In this document: in pieces, positions 6,971-14,561 of the stretch
How positions within the stretch are numbered: the first letter of the stretch is position 1
Layout of the letters: every line of letters starts with the position of its first letter
DNA from: Deltaproteobacteria bacterium
GTDB lineage: Bacteria; Desulfobacterota; GWC2-55-46; DRQE01
Length of the DNA: 44,090 nt
Reading direction: 5' to 3'
Assembly (NCBI GenBank): GCA_024278765.1
Contig: JAJRSM010000026.1
Coordinates: forward strand, 1-44,090
Program-made: the position numbers and the translations under genes
Notes under the pieces: generated by a model
What the model was told of the DNA's origin: nothing
What the model saw: only the letters and a program-made list of their open reading frames with translations
Database searches by the model: none

Positions 6971-9568
6971 GTGAATGAAACGGCACAGATAGGCGGCGAG
7001 CTGGCATCAAACACCCAGAGTCCTCTGGACGATTGTTTTCACTGTGGGCTGGATGCGACAGGCGTCGGTATCAGGGAACGGGTCGGTGCGAAGTTGCGCG
7101 AGTTTTGTTGTAATGGCTGCCTGCAGGTCGCAAAGTATATTTATAGCGCAGGGCTTGAGGCCTATTATGATAAGCGCAGTGAGAGTAGACCCGGTGTAGT
7201 GCCGCAGGCTCTAGCCGATAAACTCATAATCGATGAGAATGCGGACTTTATCAGGGCCGTCGGTGACGGAAAAGAAGCGACCCTTATAGTAAAGGGGATT
7301 CATTGCGCGGCATGCATCTGGTTGATCGAGCATGTTGTTGGTGCTGTAGCGGGTGTAGAGACTGTCAGGGTTAATTTCTCTTCGCATAAGCTATATATCA
7401 AGTGGTCGCCGCAAGCGACCACTCTTAAAGTTATTATAGACAAGCTTGGCAGTCTTGGCTACGAGGCAGCACCTTTTACTGATCAGGCACGTGACGAGCT
7501 CCTAGAGAAACGCCGCAGTGCGTTGCTTATAAAAATGATAGTCGCGGCCTTTGGTACGGCTGCTACGGTCTTTTTTGCGGACGGCCTTTATGCCGGATTT
7601 TTCTGGGGAATAGAGGACGGCTTTAGAGATTTTATGCAGTGGGCGAGTCTGGTCGTGGCCGTGCCGGTTGTTTTGTTTTCTTCATCTATCTTTGTAAAGG
7701 GCGCATATGTTGGGCTCAAGCATCGCTCACTTACAATGGATTTGCCTGTAGCACTCGGTGCGATCATAACCCTTATTTATAGTAGTTGGGCGACCTTTGC
7801 AGGGAGAGGCGACGTCTACTTTGACTCGGCCTGTATGTTTGTCTTTTTGATTCTGCTTGGCAGGTACTTTGAGGCTGCGGCCAGAAGGAAGGCACTGGCC
7901 GAGAGCTCTAACTTGCAGGCACTTGAGGTCAATACCGCGACCCTTATTGCAGGAGGCGAGCGTAAAAGAGTAGCAACCACGACTATTAAGGTAGGGGATA
8001 TTATAGAGGTCGCCCCGGGTGAGGTGATAGCCCTTGACGGGACTATTATTCAGGGGAGATCTACAATCGATGAATCGATGTTAACCGGAGAGTCACGCCC
8101 GCTTGGTAAGGCAGAGGGGGGGCTGGTTTATGGAAATACGATAAATATAGACGGTTCACTTCGTATAGAGGTTCTAAAGATCGGAGCGGATACGGCCTTT
8201 TCTTCGATTAAGCGTATGGTAGAGGACGCGCAGCTCGGTAAGGCTCGAATTCAGAGAATTGCTGATAAAGTAGCTTCTTATTTCGTGCCGCTTATTCTGA
8301 TCATAGCAGCCGGGACCTTTGTATATTGGTCTTTTTATGATCTCTCGAATGCCGTTGTCTACTCGGTAGCTGTTTTGATTATAACTTGTCCTTGTGCTCT
8401 GGCTCTTGCCACGCCGTGCGCGATCCTGGCCGGTTGCGGGGCTGCGGCAAAGAAAGGTATCCTTATAAAAGGGGCAGAGGTTCTGGAGAATGCCTGCAAG
8501 GCAACGGTAGTTTTGCTGGATAAGACAGGGACGCTCACCCAGGGGAAGATGACGGTTGAGGGTGTTTTTATAGACGTCAGTTCTGATGCCCTTCCGGTAG
8601 ATCAGGCAGAGGTCCTGCGTATTTCGGCCTCAATGGAGGTTCGTTCAGAGCATCCCATAGGTAAGGCCATAGTGAAAAAAGCCAAGCTAAGGTCAAGTGA
8701 GCTCTATAAGAGTTCGGAGTTTAAGGCCATCCCGGGTATGGGTCTTGTTGGCAGTTTACTGGAGACCCCGGAGTTTCTGGCCCTTAGCGGTCAAGATGCT
8801 GAGGGCAAGGTTGTTAGCATCTCAGGGGTTACCGAGCTTACTGTTTATATCGGTAATGAAAAGCTTATGAGAGAGAACGGTGTCGTCGTTAGCAGCGATC
8901 TATACGACAGGCAGAGAGAGCTAAGTAGCCGTGCCATAAGCTCGGTTTATCTGGCGATTGGCCCCGGCGCAACCTCAGGTAAGAGTCGCGCGGTAGCGGT
9001 CATAAGCGTCTCTGATCCGGTAAGGGCCGAGTCTGCTTCCCTGATCAAAGAGCTTGGTTTAATGGGTCTTAAGACAATCATGTTGTCAGGAGATAACAAA
9101 GAGACCGCAGAGGCCGTGGCAAGTAGGCTTGGCATATCGCGTGTTATAAGTGAGGTCATGCCGCAGGATAAGGAAGAGGTCGTAAAGAAGTTGAGGGCAG
9201 AGGGTGAGGTTGTGGTCATGGTCGGCGATGGTATAAATGACGGGCCAGCTCTGGCGGCAGCTAATGTCGGAATGGCCGTAGGCTCGGGGACGAGTCTTGC
9301 TATAGAGAGTGCGGATATAGTACTTTTAAATAGTAATCCGCGTATGGTTGGAGAGGCACTCGCAATATCTCGTTCCGTCTACAGCGGGATCAAGCAAAAT
9401 TTATGGATATCTTTGTTTTATAATCTCCTCTTTATCCCGCTTGCAGCGATGGGTTTTGTAGTACCTGTCGTGGCTGCGATAGTTATGCCGCTTAGTTCTT
9501 TGATAGTCATAGGGAACTCGGTGCGGGCCGCTCGCAAGGGGCTTAGAGTAAAAGATCTAAAGATCTAG
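6971..9568 (+). CDS. ccoI: CcoI/FixI (CopA2-type) copper-exporting P1B-ATPase for cbb3 oxidase
   Basis: This P-type ATPase supplies copper for the CuB centre of cbb3 oxidase. The 865-residue protein begins with a cysteine-rich metal-binding domain (CFHCG at about 22-26, CCNGC at 46-50). A heavy-metal-associated domain follows with HCAAC (Cys112, Cys115). Next come membrane helices, the E2 motif LTGES (about 371-375), the intramembrane metal site CPC (473-475), the phosphorylated Asp517 in DKTGT, and the hinge VGDGIND near 751-757. The N-terminal CxxC-rich domain before the HMA is typical of FixI/CcoI rather than CopA. The GTG start follows GGTGGGAG. Confidence 0.96.
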   Translation: MNETAQIGGELASNTQSPLDDCFHCGLDATGVGIRERVGAKLREFCCNGCLQVAKYIYSAGLEAYYDKRSESRPGVVPQALADKLIIDENADFIRAVGDGKEATLIVKGIHCAACIWLIEHVVGAVAGVETVRVNFSSHKLYIKWSPQATTLKVIIDKLGSLGYEAAPFTDQARDELLEKRRSALLIKMIVAAFGTAATVFFADGLYAGFFWGIEDGFRDFMQWASLVVAVPVVLFSSSIFVKGAYVGLKHRSLTMDLPVALGAIITLIYSSWATFAGRGDVYFDSACMFVFLILLGRYFEAAARRKALAESSNLQALEVNTATLIAGGERKRVATTTIKVGDIIEVAPGEVIALDGTIIQGRSTIDESMLTGESRPLGKAEGGLVYGNTINIDGSLRIEVLKIGADTAFSSIKRMVEDAQLGKARIQRIADKVASYFVPLILIIAAGTFVYWSFYDLSNAVVYSVAVLIITCPCALALATPCAILAGCGAAAKKGILIKGAEVLENACKATVVLLDKTGTLTQGKMTVEGVFIDVSSDALPVDQAEVLRISASMEVRSEHPIGKAIVKKAKLRSSELYKSSEFKAIPGMGLVGSLLETPEFLALSGQDAEGKVVSISGVTELTVYIGNEKLMRENGVVVSSDLYDRQRELSSRAISSVYLAIGPGATSGKSRAVAVISVSDPVRAESASLIKELGLMGLKTIMLSGDNKETAEAVASRLGISRVISEVMPQDKEEVVKKLRAEGEVVVMVGDGINDGPALAAANVGMAVGSGTSLAIESADIVLLNSNPRMVGEALAISRSVYSGIKQNLWISLFYNLLFIPLAAMGFVVPVVAAIVMPLSSLIVIGNSVRAARKGLRVKDLKI

Positions 9569-9632
9569 AGATAGAGAATGGCTGCTGCGCAAGGTGGCGG
9601 CTGCTGAAGTTTACTGGTTGGGGGGGCATATT

Positions 9633-9776
9633 ATGGAGATGCTTTATATAATGATACCGGCTGCGATCCTGCTGGGGCTTGGCGGGCTGGTGGCACTTAT
9701 CTGGTCGATCAAAAACGGGCAGTTCGAGGATATGGAAGGCCCTAAGTACAGGATATTTTTTGAAGATGATGATTAA
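9633..9776 (+). CDS. ccoS: CcoS/FixS cbb3 maturation protein
   Basis: This 47-residue protein (MEMLYIMIPAAILLGLGGLV, then ALIWSIKNGQFEDMEGPKYR and the acidic tail) has one membrane helix followed by the CcoS hallmark: G-Q-[FY]-x-D-x-E-G-P-x-x-R-I. CcoS is needed for haem b/copper incorporation into CcoN. The longest frame starts at GTG 9594, but a G-run ribosome-binding site (9619-9626) precedes ATG 9633 by about 6 nt and the shorter form matches the family's usual length. It follows ccoI by 64 bp. Confidence 0.9.
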   Translation: MEMLYIMIPAAILLGLGGLVALIWSIKNGQFEDMEGPKYRIFFEDDD

Positions 9777-9815
9777 ACAGGTAGCTTTTAGAGTCGTTCG
9801 TCGGGTAGGGATAAA

Positions 9816-10481
9816 ATGGGTGACTTAATAGCGGTATTTTTTATTGGAGTTTTAGGGGTTGTGCACTGCGCGGCGATGTGCGGAGGGCTTATGACGGCCT
9901 GCGCGATGAGGTTTGGCGGTAAAGGGATAAAGCCTACTATTGGCTTTTCTTTTATATATAATCTGGCGAGGATATCAACCTACGCGGCCTTTGGCCTGCT
10001 GATGGGAGTGCTCGGAAAGGCCCTTATAAAGATAGGTCTCTTAACAGAGTTTCAGACTATGATGCCATTTATAGCCGGAGCTGTTATGGTCCTTATCGGG
10101 ATTGACTTGCTGGGGCTTATGCCTAAGGGTGCTAAAAAATATACCTCACGTCTTTTCCCAGCGCATCTGCTGGGTCGGGTAAGCAGGGCAGGAGGAAACC
10201 GCAAGTATCTGTCGGCGGCTATTATGGGGCTTGTAAACGGGCTTATTCCGTGTGGTATGGTCTATGCCGTTGGTGCAAAGGCCGCTGCAACCGGCGAGCC
10301 TCTAAGTGCCGTGCTTATAATGGCGGCTTTTGGTCTGGGTACGTTCTTACCACTTGTCTTTGGTGTAGCACTAGCAAAGGGGCTTGCCGGGGTAAAGACA
10401 GCGGGCTTTACCTACGTGACCTCTTTGATAATCATAGTGCTCGGGGTAAAGACTATGTATATGTCCTTTATGGGTATGTAG
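9816..10481 (+). CDS. TauE/SafE-like (UreH/DsbD-type) membrane protein of the cbb3 cluster
   Basis: The 221-residue protein has about six membrane helices and the motif GVVHCAAMCGGLMTAC near the N-terminus, with NGLIPCGMVY in the middle. Together these mark the cysteine/methionine-rich SafE/UreH/DsbD-related transporter family often found at the end of ccoNOQP-GHIS operons. The paired cysteines suggest transport of reductant or a metal such as copper, but no substrate has been settled for this clade. It follows ccoS by 39 bp and is the last gene of the operon; a heavy-metal role is inference from context. Confidence 0.85.
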   Translation: MGDLIAVFFIGVLGVVHCAAMCGGLMTACAMRFGGKGIKPTIGFSFIYNLARISTYAAFGLLMGVLGKALIKIGLLTEFQTMMPFIAGAVMVLIGIDLLGLMPKGAKKYTSRLFPAHLLGRVSRAGGNRKYLSAAIMGLVNGLIPCGMVYAVGAKAAATGEPLSAVLIMAAFGLGTFLPLVFGVALAKGLAGVKTAGFTYVTSLIIIVLGVKTMYMSFMGM

Positions 10482-10576
10482 ATGGCATCTTTGCGGGGAA
10501 GGAATATAGAGTAGCAAGGGCTGTAGACTGACTGCGGTCCTATTTTGTGATAATTGATTTGGTAAGGTGATCTTGT

Positions 10577-11026
10577 CTAGTTTGGAATGCTATATATTGG
10601 GTGGATATTGAGGTGTGTCCAGTATTGGCTGATCTGCCCTACTTCGTCTATAAACCTGTGAAAGTCTATTGGTTTCTGAATAAAGCTGTTGCATCCGAGC
10701 CGGTAAGCCATATTAATACCCTCTTCCATATCAGAGGAGGTAAGGACTACTACCGGGAGATGACGGGTTCTCTTTGCCTCTCTTAGTTTTTCAAGGACAT
10801 TTAAGCCGCTGATCTTTGGTAGTTGGAGGTCTAGTAATACTACCGCAGGCAACGGGTTCGCCCAGGCCGTGTCTCCGAGCAGATAAGCTAATGCATCTTC
10901 CCCGTCTCGCATGACAGTGACCGTGCTATCAAAGTTGTTCTTTCTGATTGCACGCAGCGTCAAGGCCTCGTCATCATTATTGTCCTCTACCAGTAAAATC
11001 GTTTTTTCCTTTATAAATGAGTCCAT
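10577..11026 (-). CDS. Rcp1-type single-domain response regulator
   Basis: The 149-residue protein is a stand-alone receiver. It has the acidic pair in LLVEDNNDDE (about 11-20), phospho-acceptor Asp66 in VVLLDLQLP, Thr in VVVLTSS, and Lys in FIQKPID. The VEDNxxDE start and the ALAYLLG loop typify the Rcp1 branch, whose members pair with phytochromes and other hybrid kinases. No output domain or kinase lies nearby, so the partner is unknown. The gene runs convergently to the cco operon; the 95 bp between them lacks a strong terminator. Confidence 0.9.
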   Translation of the reverse strand: MDSFIKEKTILLVEDNNDDEALTLRAIRKNNFDSTVTVMRDGEDALAYLLGDTAWANPLPAVVLLDLQLPKISGLNVLEKLREAKRTRHLPVVVLTSSDMEEGINMAYRLGCNSFIQKPIDFHRFIDEVGQISQYWTHLNIHPIYSIPN

Positions 11027-11511
11027 AGTTACCTGATCTATGCTTGCAGGTTAAGTTAATAGTTTCAGTTACAGCAAGACTAAAAGGTGTATAAACAATA
11101 TTTATAGAGATTTGCAGGCAATTATAAGTTAACATAAATTTTATTTTTTGTCAAACATAACACTGCCTTTTGGCGTATTGTATCTTTGAAGTCCTATCGT
11201 TTGATGAAATATTTGCGCATTCTAAAAATTGGTATATACTCTTGAAAAGGGAAAGATCAGCAACAAGACCTTTTTGCCATATCCTGCAAAAAGGGCAAAG
11301 AATTAGAATATTCACGCCGAAATTCGCATCCATTCATCCCCTAAAAAAGACATCATGAAAAATAAAATGAAGTAGACCGACCTGTCGGGTTTATTTTAAG
11401 AAAAAAGCGTAAGGCCGCTTTAATGTTGAACAATTGCGTTTGCATGCGGCCACCTTTGCCTAAAAAAATTGGGATAGCTGCGTACTACGACTTGGAGGTT
11501 AATGAAGAGAT
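11027..11511. other. Divergent intergenic region between two response regulators
   Basis: This 485-bp AT-rich region has no credible gene; the 60-62-codon frames on both strands at 11151-11358 overlap each other and carry no recognisable motif. It contains a possible promoter (11213-11240) and a 9-bp hairpin CCTTTTTGC/GCAAAAAGG (11269-11277 and 11286-11294). Further on are an inverted repeat AAAATAAA/TTTATTTT (11359-11397) around a CCGA/TCGG stem with a T-rich end, and an AAAGCG/CGCTTT hairpin (11404-11421). Together they could mark a small non-coding RNA or a structured leader of the NarL-type gene. Confidence 0.5.
11213..11240 (+). promoter_or_regulatory. Possible sigma-70 promoter
   Basis: TTGCGC (11213-11218), a 16-bp spacer and TATACT (11235-11240, 5 of 6 matches to TATAAT). 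It would start a transcript near 11247, about 265 bp upstream of the NarL-type regulator. Confidence 0.35.
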
Positions 11512-12168
11512 ATGGGAGAGTTAAAGATTTTTTTGGTAGATGATCATCCTTTGCTAAGAAAAGGGCTTCGCGTGCTTTTAGAGAACAGGGGTTTTGTTGT
11601 AGCAGGTGAGGCAGACAATGGTTTGGAGGCTCTGGAGCGGTTACGTGATATAGAGGTTGATCTGGTCCTGATGGATATATCAATGCCGTTAATAGATGGG
11701 ATCGAGACGACAAGGCGGCTGAAAGCAGAGAGTGCCGAGGTGCGTGTCTTGATATTTACAGGACATACTGGCTTACAATATGCGGTAGAGGCTTTTAAGG
11801 CCGGAGCAATGGGGTATGTAGTTAAGGATTCTAATCCTGATGAAGTGATAATTGCAATTGAAAAAGTAATGAAGGGGCAGCAATATACAAGCCCTGCAGT
11901 GGCAGAGGATATGCTTGGTGACTTCGTGGCTATGGTCAGGAGAGAGCCGGGCAAAGAAAGGCGAGACTCTCTTAGTGCTCGTGAGAAGGAGGTCTTGACC
12001 CATATAGCAGAGGGCGATACCAATAAGGAGATCGCGGGAAAACTATTTATATCTGTCTCAACGGTCAAGACGCACAGGGTAAATATAATGAAGAAGCTTA
12101 AGATAAAAGATACCGCAGGGCTTGTAAAGACGGCGATTCGCAGGGGGTTGGCAAGGGTTGATTGCTAG
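11512..12168 (+). CDS. NarL/FixJ-family response regulator
   Basis: The 218-residue protein has an N-terminal receiver (FLVDDHPLLRKG, phospho-acceptor Asp55 in LVLMDISMP, Thr in IFTGHT, Lys in VVKDSNP). A LuxR-type helix-turn-helix follows at about 148-205, with LSAREKEVLTHIAEG, NKEIAGKLFISVSTVKTHRV and NIMKKLKI. Such proteins bind DNA as dimers after phosphorylation. No histidine kinase is adjacent, so it is an orphan regulator here. The ATG is preceded by GGAGG at 13-nt spacing with GAAGAGA closer by. Its targets cannot be read from the sequence; proximity to the cbb3 and chemotaxis operons makes them candidates. Confidence 0.92.
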   Translation: MGELKIFLVDDHPLLRKGLRVLLENRGFVVAGEADNGLEALERLRDIEVDLVLMDISMPLIDGIETTRRLKAESAEVRVLIFTGHTGLQYAVEAFKAGAMGYVVKDSNPDEVIIAIEKVMKGQQYTSPAVAEDMLGDFVAMVRREPGKERRDSLSAREKEVLTHIAEGDTNKEIAGKLFISVSTVKTHRVNIMKKLKIKDTAGLVKTAIRRGLARVDC

Positions 12169-12390
12169 GGATGGGTCTAGGGCGAAGGGTGTTTGTGTTG
12201 ATGATTTTTATGGGCCAGGAGACTAAAGGTTTCTAGGCGTTTGAGAGAAGGAAAATACATATAATTACCGATTGGCATGTAACCAGAAAACTCCGAAAAG
12301 AAACTATGGGTAGAGGGTATGCAACCGCATTAGGGGCAAGGTTGTTCTTATATTGAAGTTAAACAGATAAAGAACAGAGGAGGAGGCGGA

Positions 12391-12702
12391 ATGGCGATTA
12401 AGTTTGAAAAGAAAGGAAGGGGCAGTAAGAAAGAGGTCTGTATTGTTATTGAAGGGAGTGTGGGGATTGAGGATGCCCTGGAGTTTCATATACGTCTGAA
12501 GGAATGTCTCGAGAAGACAAATATACTGACCATTGACCTTTCTGGAATAGACAGTGTTGATACATCAATTATACAGCTCATATTAGTTAGTAAAATTTGG
12601 GTCTGCGGTCGCGGAGGGAGTTTTAATATGGTAAATCCTTCGGTTGAGTTAATGAAGATGCTTAGCATGACCGGGCTTGAAGATGAACTTGGAGCGGCAT
12701 AA
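12391..12702 (+). CDS. STAS-domain protein (anti-sigma-factor-antagonist-like)
   Basis: This 103-residue protein consists of one STAS fold: a beta-rich N-terminus (KKEVCIVIEGSVGIEDA), then LTIDLSGIDSVDTSIIQLIL, which matches the conserved DLS-x(4)-D-[ST]-[ST] phosphorylation loop of SpoIIAA-type proteins. The NPS-x-E-L-M-K-M-L segment follows. No partner anti-sigma kinase lies nearby. It heads the chemotaxis operon, 46 bp before an MCP gene, and has a strong GAGGAGGAGG ribosome-binding site. STAS proteins in chemotaxis clusters have been linked to type IV pili or other surface-motility pathways, but the role here is inference. Confidence 0.88.
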   Translation: MAIKFEKKGRGSKKEVCIVIEGSVGIEDALEFHIRLKECLEKTNILTIDLSGIDSVDTSIIQLILVSKIWVCGRGGSFNMVNPSVELMKMLSMTGLEDELGAA

Positions 12703-12748
12703 AAAGCCAACATATTGATATCAGAGCTGCATACATAAGGGTGGAGAG

Positions 12749-14098
12749 ATGGTGAAAAAAGTAACTGGAACAACAGTAGAGACGATAAAAACTAATGAGT
12801 CAGATGACATAACTACTACCGGTGAGCAGGCATTGTCGAGTCCTAAAAAGTTTTTAAGCCTAGAGGTTCTTGCAGGTTCACTCTCTGGTTTTGGGCTCGG
12901 TGCCGCAGCCTTTATAGTTGTGTTTGGCGTTATAGGGTTTCTGAGCGGAGTCTCAGGCTTGGGGCTTGTCGGCGCTGTTGTGGCTTATCTTATCGGTGCA
13001 GGCATTGTCACAGCAGTAGTTACGCACAAATATGAGGCGAAAGTTCAAGCTGCTAAAGATGCTTTGGCAGAGTGTGAGGCTGGCTCAGCACATGAGAAGG
13101 TTCTCTTGAATTCGGTTAGCGAAGGGTGCTTACAGCTGATACCCGTCTTAAACGGGCAACTGGTAGCGGTGATGGATCAGACTGAGGACGCTGCTATTGA
13201 GATCGGAGGCAGGTTTCAGGGTATAGCACTGAAGGCGGGACGCCAGGCTGAGATGGCCTCGGCTACGATGGGCGGAGAGCCAGGTACAAGTGGTGAGAGT
13301 ATAGAGGGCCTGCTTGAAAGAACCAGCGAAAATCTCTCGGGCATGGCGGATGTAGTAGATAATGCGACGCAGTCTTCGTTTAAAGCAGTTGAAGAGATGG
13401 ATGATATTACCGCAAAGGTACAGGTGATTAAAGAGATCTTAGAAGATATTGACTTTATAGCGAGCCAGACCAATCTGCTGGCACTAAATGCATCAGTTGA
13501 GGCAGCCAGAGCAGGAGAGGCGGGCAGGGGTTTCTCGGTCGTAGCCGAAGAGGTCTCGAAGCTGTCAGATAGATCGAATCAAGCAAGTGAAAGGATTCGG
13601 GGGATGGTCAAGGATATAGAGACGTGTGTTGATGGTGCGGCGGTCAGGCTTAAAGGTATGGCGACACAGAATGCCGAGAGCGCAAAAGAATCAAAAAAAG
13701 GCATTGATACCTTGCTTTCATCGCTTATGAGTACACACGGAAGGATCAAGAGTTCGGTAGATGAATTGGCTGTCAGCAGTCATGATATAGCAAGTGATAT
13801 TTCTTCGATAGTAACGACTTTGCAGTTCCAGGACGCCACACGACAAAGAATAGAACATGTTATTGAGCCGCTAACAAGGCTTGAGGCCGATATGTTGAAG
13901 ATAGCACGTGGTCGCGGTGATAGCGAGTCTAATGAGGAACTAGAGGTAAGTGTAAGAGATATAGGCGGGCTTGCAAAGATATATACGATGGAGAGCGAGA
14001 GGAAGATGCTCAATCGTTCATCTGGTGGTGAGCTTGGCAGTGAGAGTGAAGACGAGTTGGAAGAAGAAGGTCCGGTAGAGAATATAGTTCTTTTTTGA
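12749..14098 (+). CDS. Methyl-accepting chemotaxis protein with membrane hairpin and no periplasmic sensor
   Basis: The 449-residue protein has two adjacent membrane helices (about 43-66 and 70-92) separated by only a few residues, so there is no ligand-binding ectodomain. No HAMP domain is evident. The coiled-coil signalling domain follows, with the conserved tip [20 protein letters not shown] near residues 238-257. After the tip comes [19 protein letters not shown], a segment also seen in receptor-like proteins and in CheZ-like phosphatase helices. It may sense a membrane or cytoplasmic cue. It lies between the STAS gene and cheY, probably in the same transcript. Confidence 0.9.
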   Translation: MVKKVTGTTVETIKTNESDDITTTGEQALSSPKKFLSLEVLAGSLSGFGLGAAAFIVVFGVIGFLSGVSGLGLVGAVVAYLIGAGIVTAVVTHKYEAKVQAAKDALAECEAGSAHEKVLLNSVSEGCLQLIPVLNGQLVAVMDQTEDAAIEIGGRFQGIALKAGRQAEMASATMGGEPGTSGESIEGLLERTSENLSGMADVVDNATQSSFKAVEEMDDITAKVQVIKEILEDIDFIASQTNLLALNASVEAARAGEAGRGFSVVAEEVSKLSDRSNQASERIRGMVKDIETCVDGAAVRLKGMATQNAESAKESKKGIDTLLSSLMSTHGRIKSSVDELAVSSHDIASDISSIVTTLQFQDATRQRIEHVIEPLTRLEADMLKIARGRGDSESNEELEVSVRDIGGLAKIYTMESERKMLNRSSGGELGSESEDELEEEGPVENIVLF

Positions 14099-14146
14099 TC
14101 GGCGGGGATAATGCTCGGCTTTTGCGGGTAACCGAAGGAGGTTTCA

Positions 14147-14518
14147 ATGGGTAAGACAGTCTTGATAGTAGATGATGCACCGACAATTAGGCAGATGGTT
14201 GGCTTTGCCCTTAAAGGTAATGGTAATTATGATGTGGTAGAGGCGGGGGATGGTTCAGAGGCACTGGAGAAGCTTAAGGGAGGGTTAAAACCCAGCCTGG
14301 TGATAACAGATCTTAATATGCCTAAGATGGACGGAATAACGATGATTAAAAATATACGTAAAATGCCGGCGCATAAATTTACGCCGATATTAATGCTTAC
14401 CACTGAATCTTTGGGTAGTAAGAAGAAGGAAGGGCAGGCCGCCGGTGCGACCGGCTGGATTGTAAAGCCTTTTAAGCCTGAAGAGCTTGTGCAGGTTGTG
14501 GGCAAGGTTATCAAGTAA
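14147..14518 (+). CDS. cheY: Chemotaxis response regulator CheY
   Basis: A 123-residue single-receiver protein with LIVDDAPTIRQM at the N-terminus, phospho-acceptor Asp55 in LVITDLNMPKMDG, Thr in LMLTTES, and Lys in WIVKPFKPEEL. It has the CheY length and no output domain. Phosphorylated by the adjacent CheA, it would bind the flagellar switch or a pilus motor. AAGGAGG precedes the ATG at good spacing. It lies 43 bp upstream of cheA. Confidence 0.96.
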   Translation: MGKTVLIVDDAPTIRQMVGFALKGNGNYDVVEAGDGSEALEKLKGGLKPSLVITDLNMPKMDGITMIKNIRKMPAHKFTPILMLTTESLGSKKKEGQAAGATGWIVKPFKPEELVQVVGKVIK

Positions 14519-14561
14519 AGCTTTGATTATTGATTTGGTTGATTAAGCAAAGGAGGACGGC

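Noticed and set aside
11151-11358. Overlapping 60-62-codon frames on both strands
   Set aside because: They overlap each other in opposite directions, lack ribosome-binding sites and contain the promoter- and hairpin-like sequence.
12169-12390. Possible c-di-GMP riboswitch or sigma-28 promoter before the STAS gene
   Set aside because: No conserved GEMM core and no TAAA-N15-GCCGATAA match; only AT-rich leader and a strong ribosome-binding site are seen.
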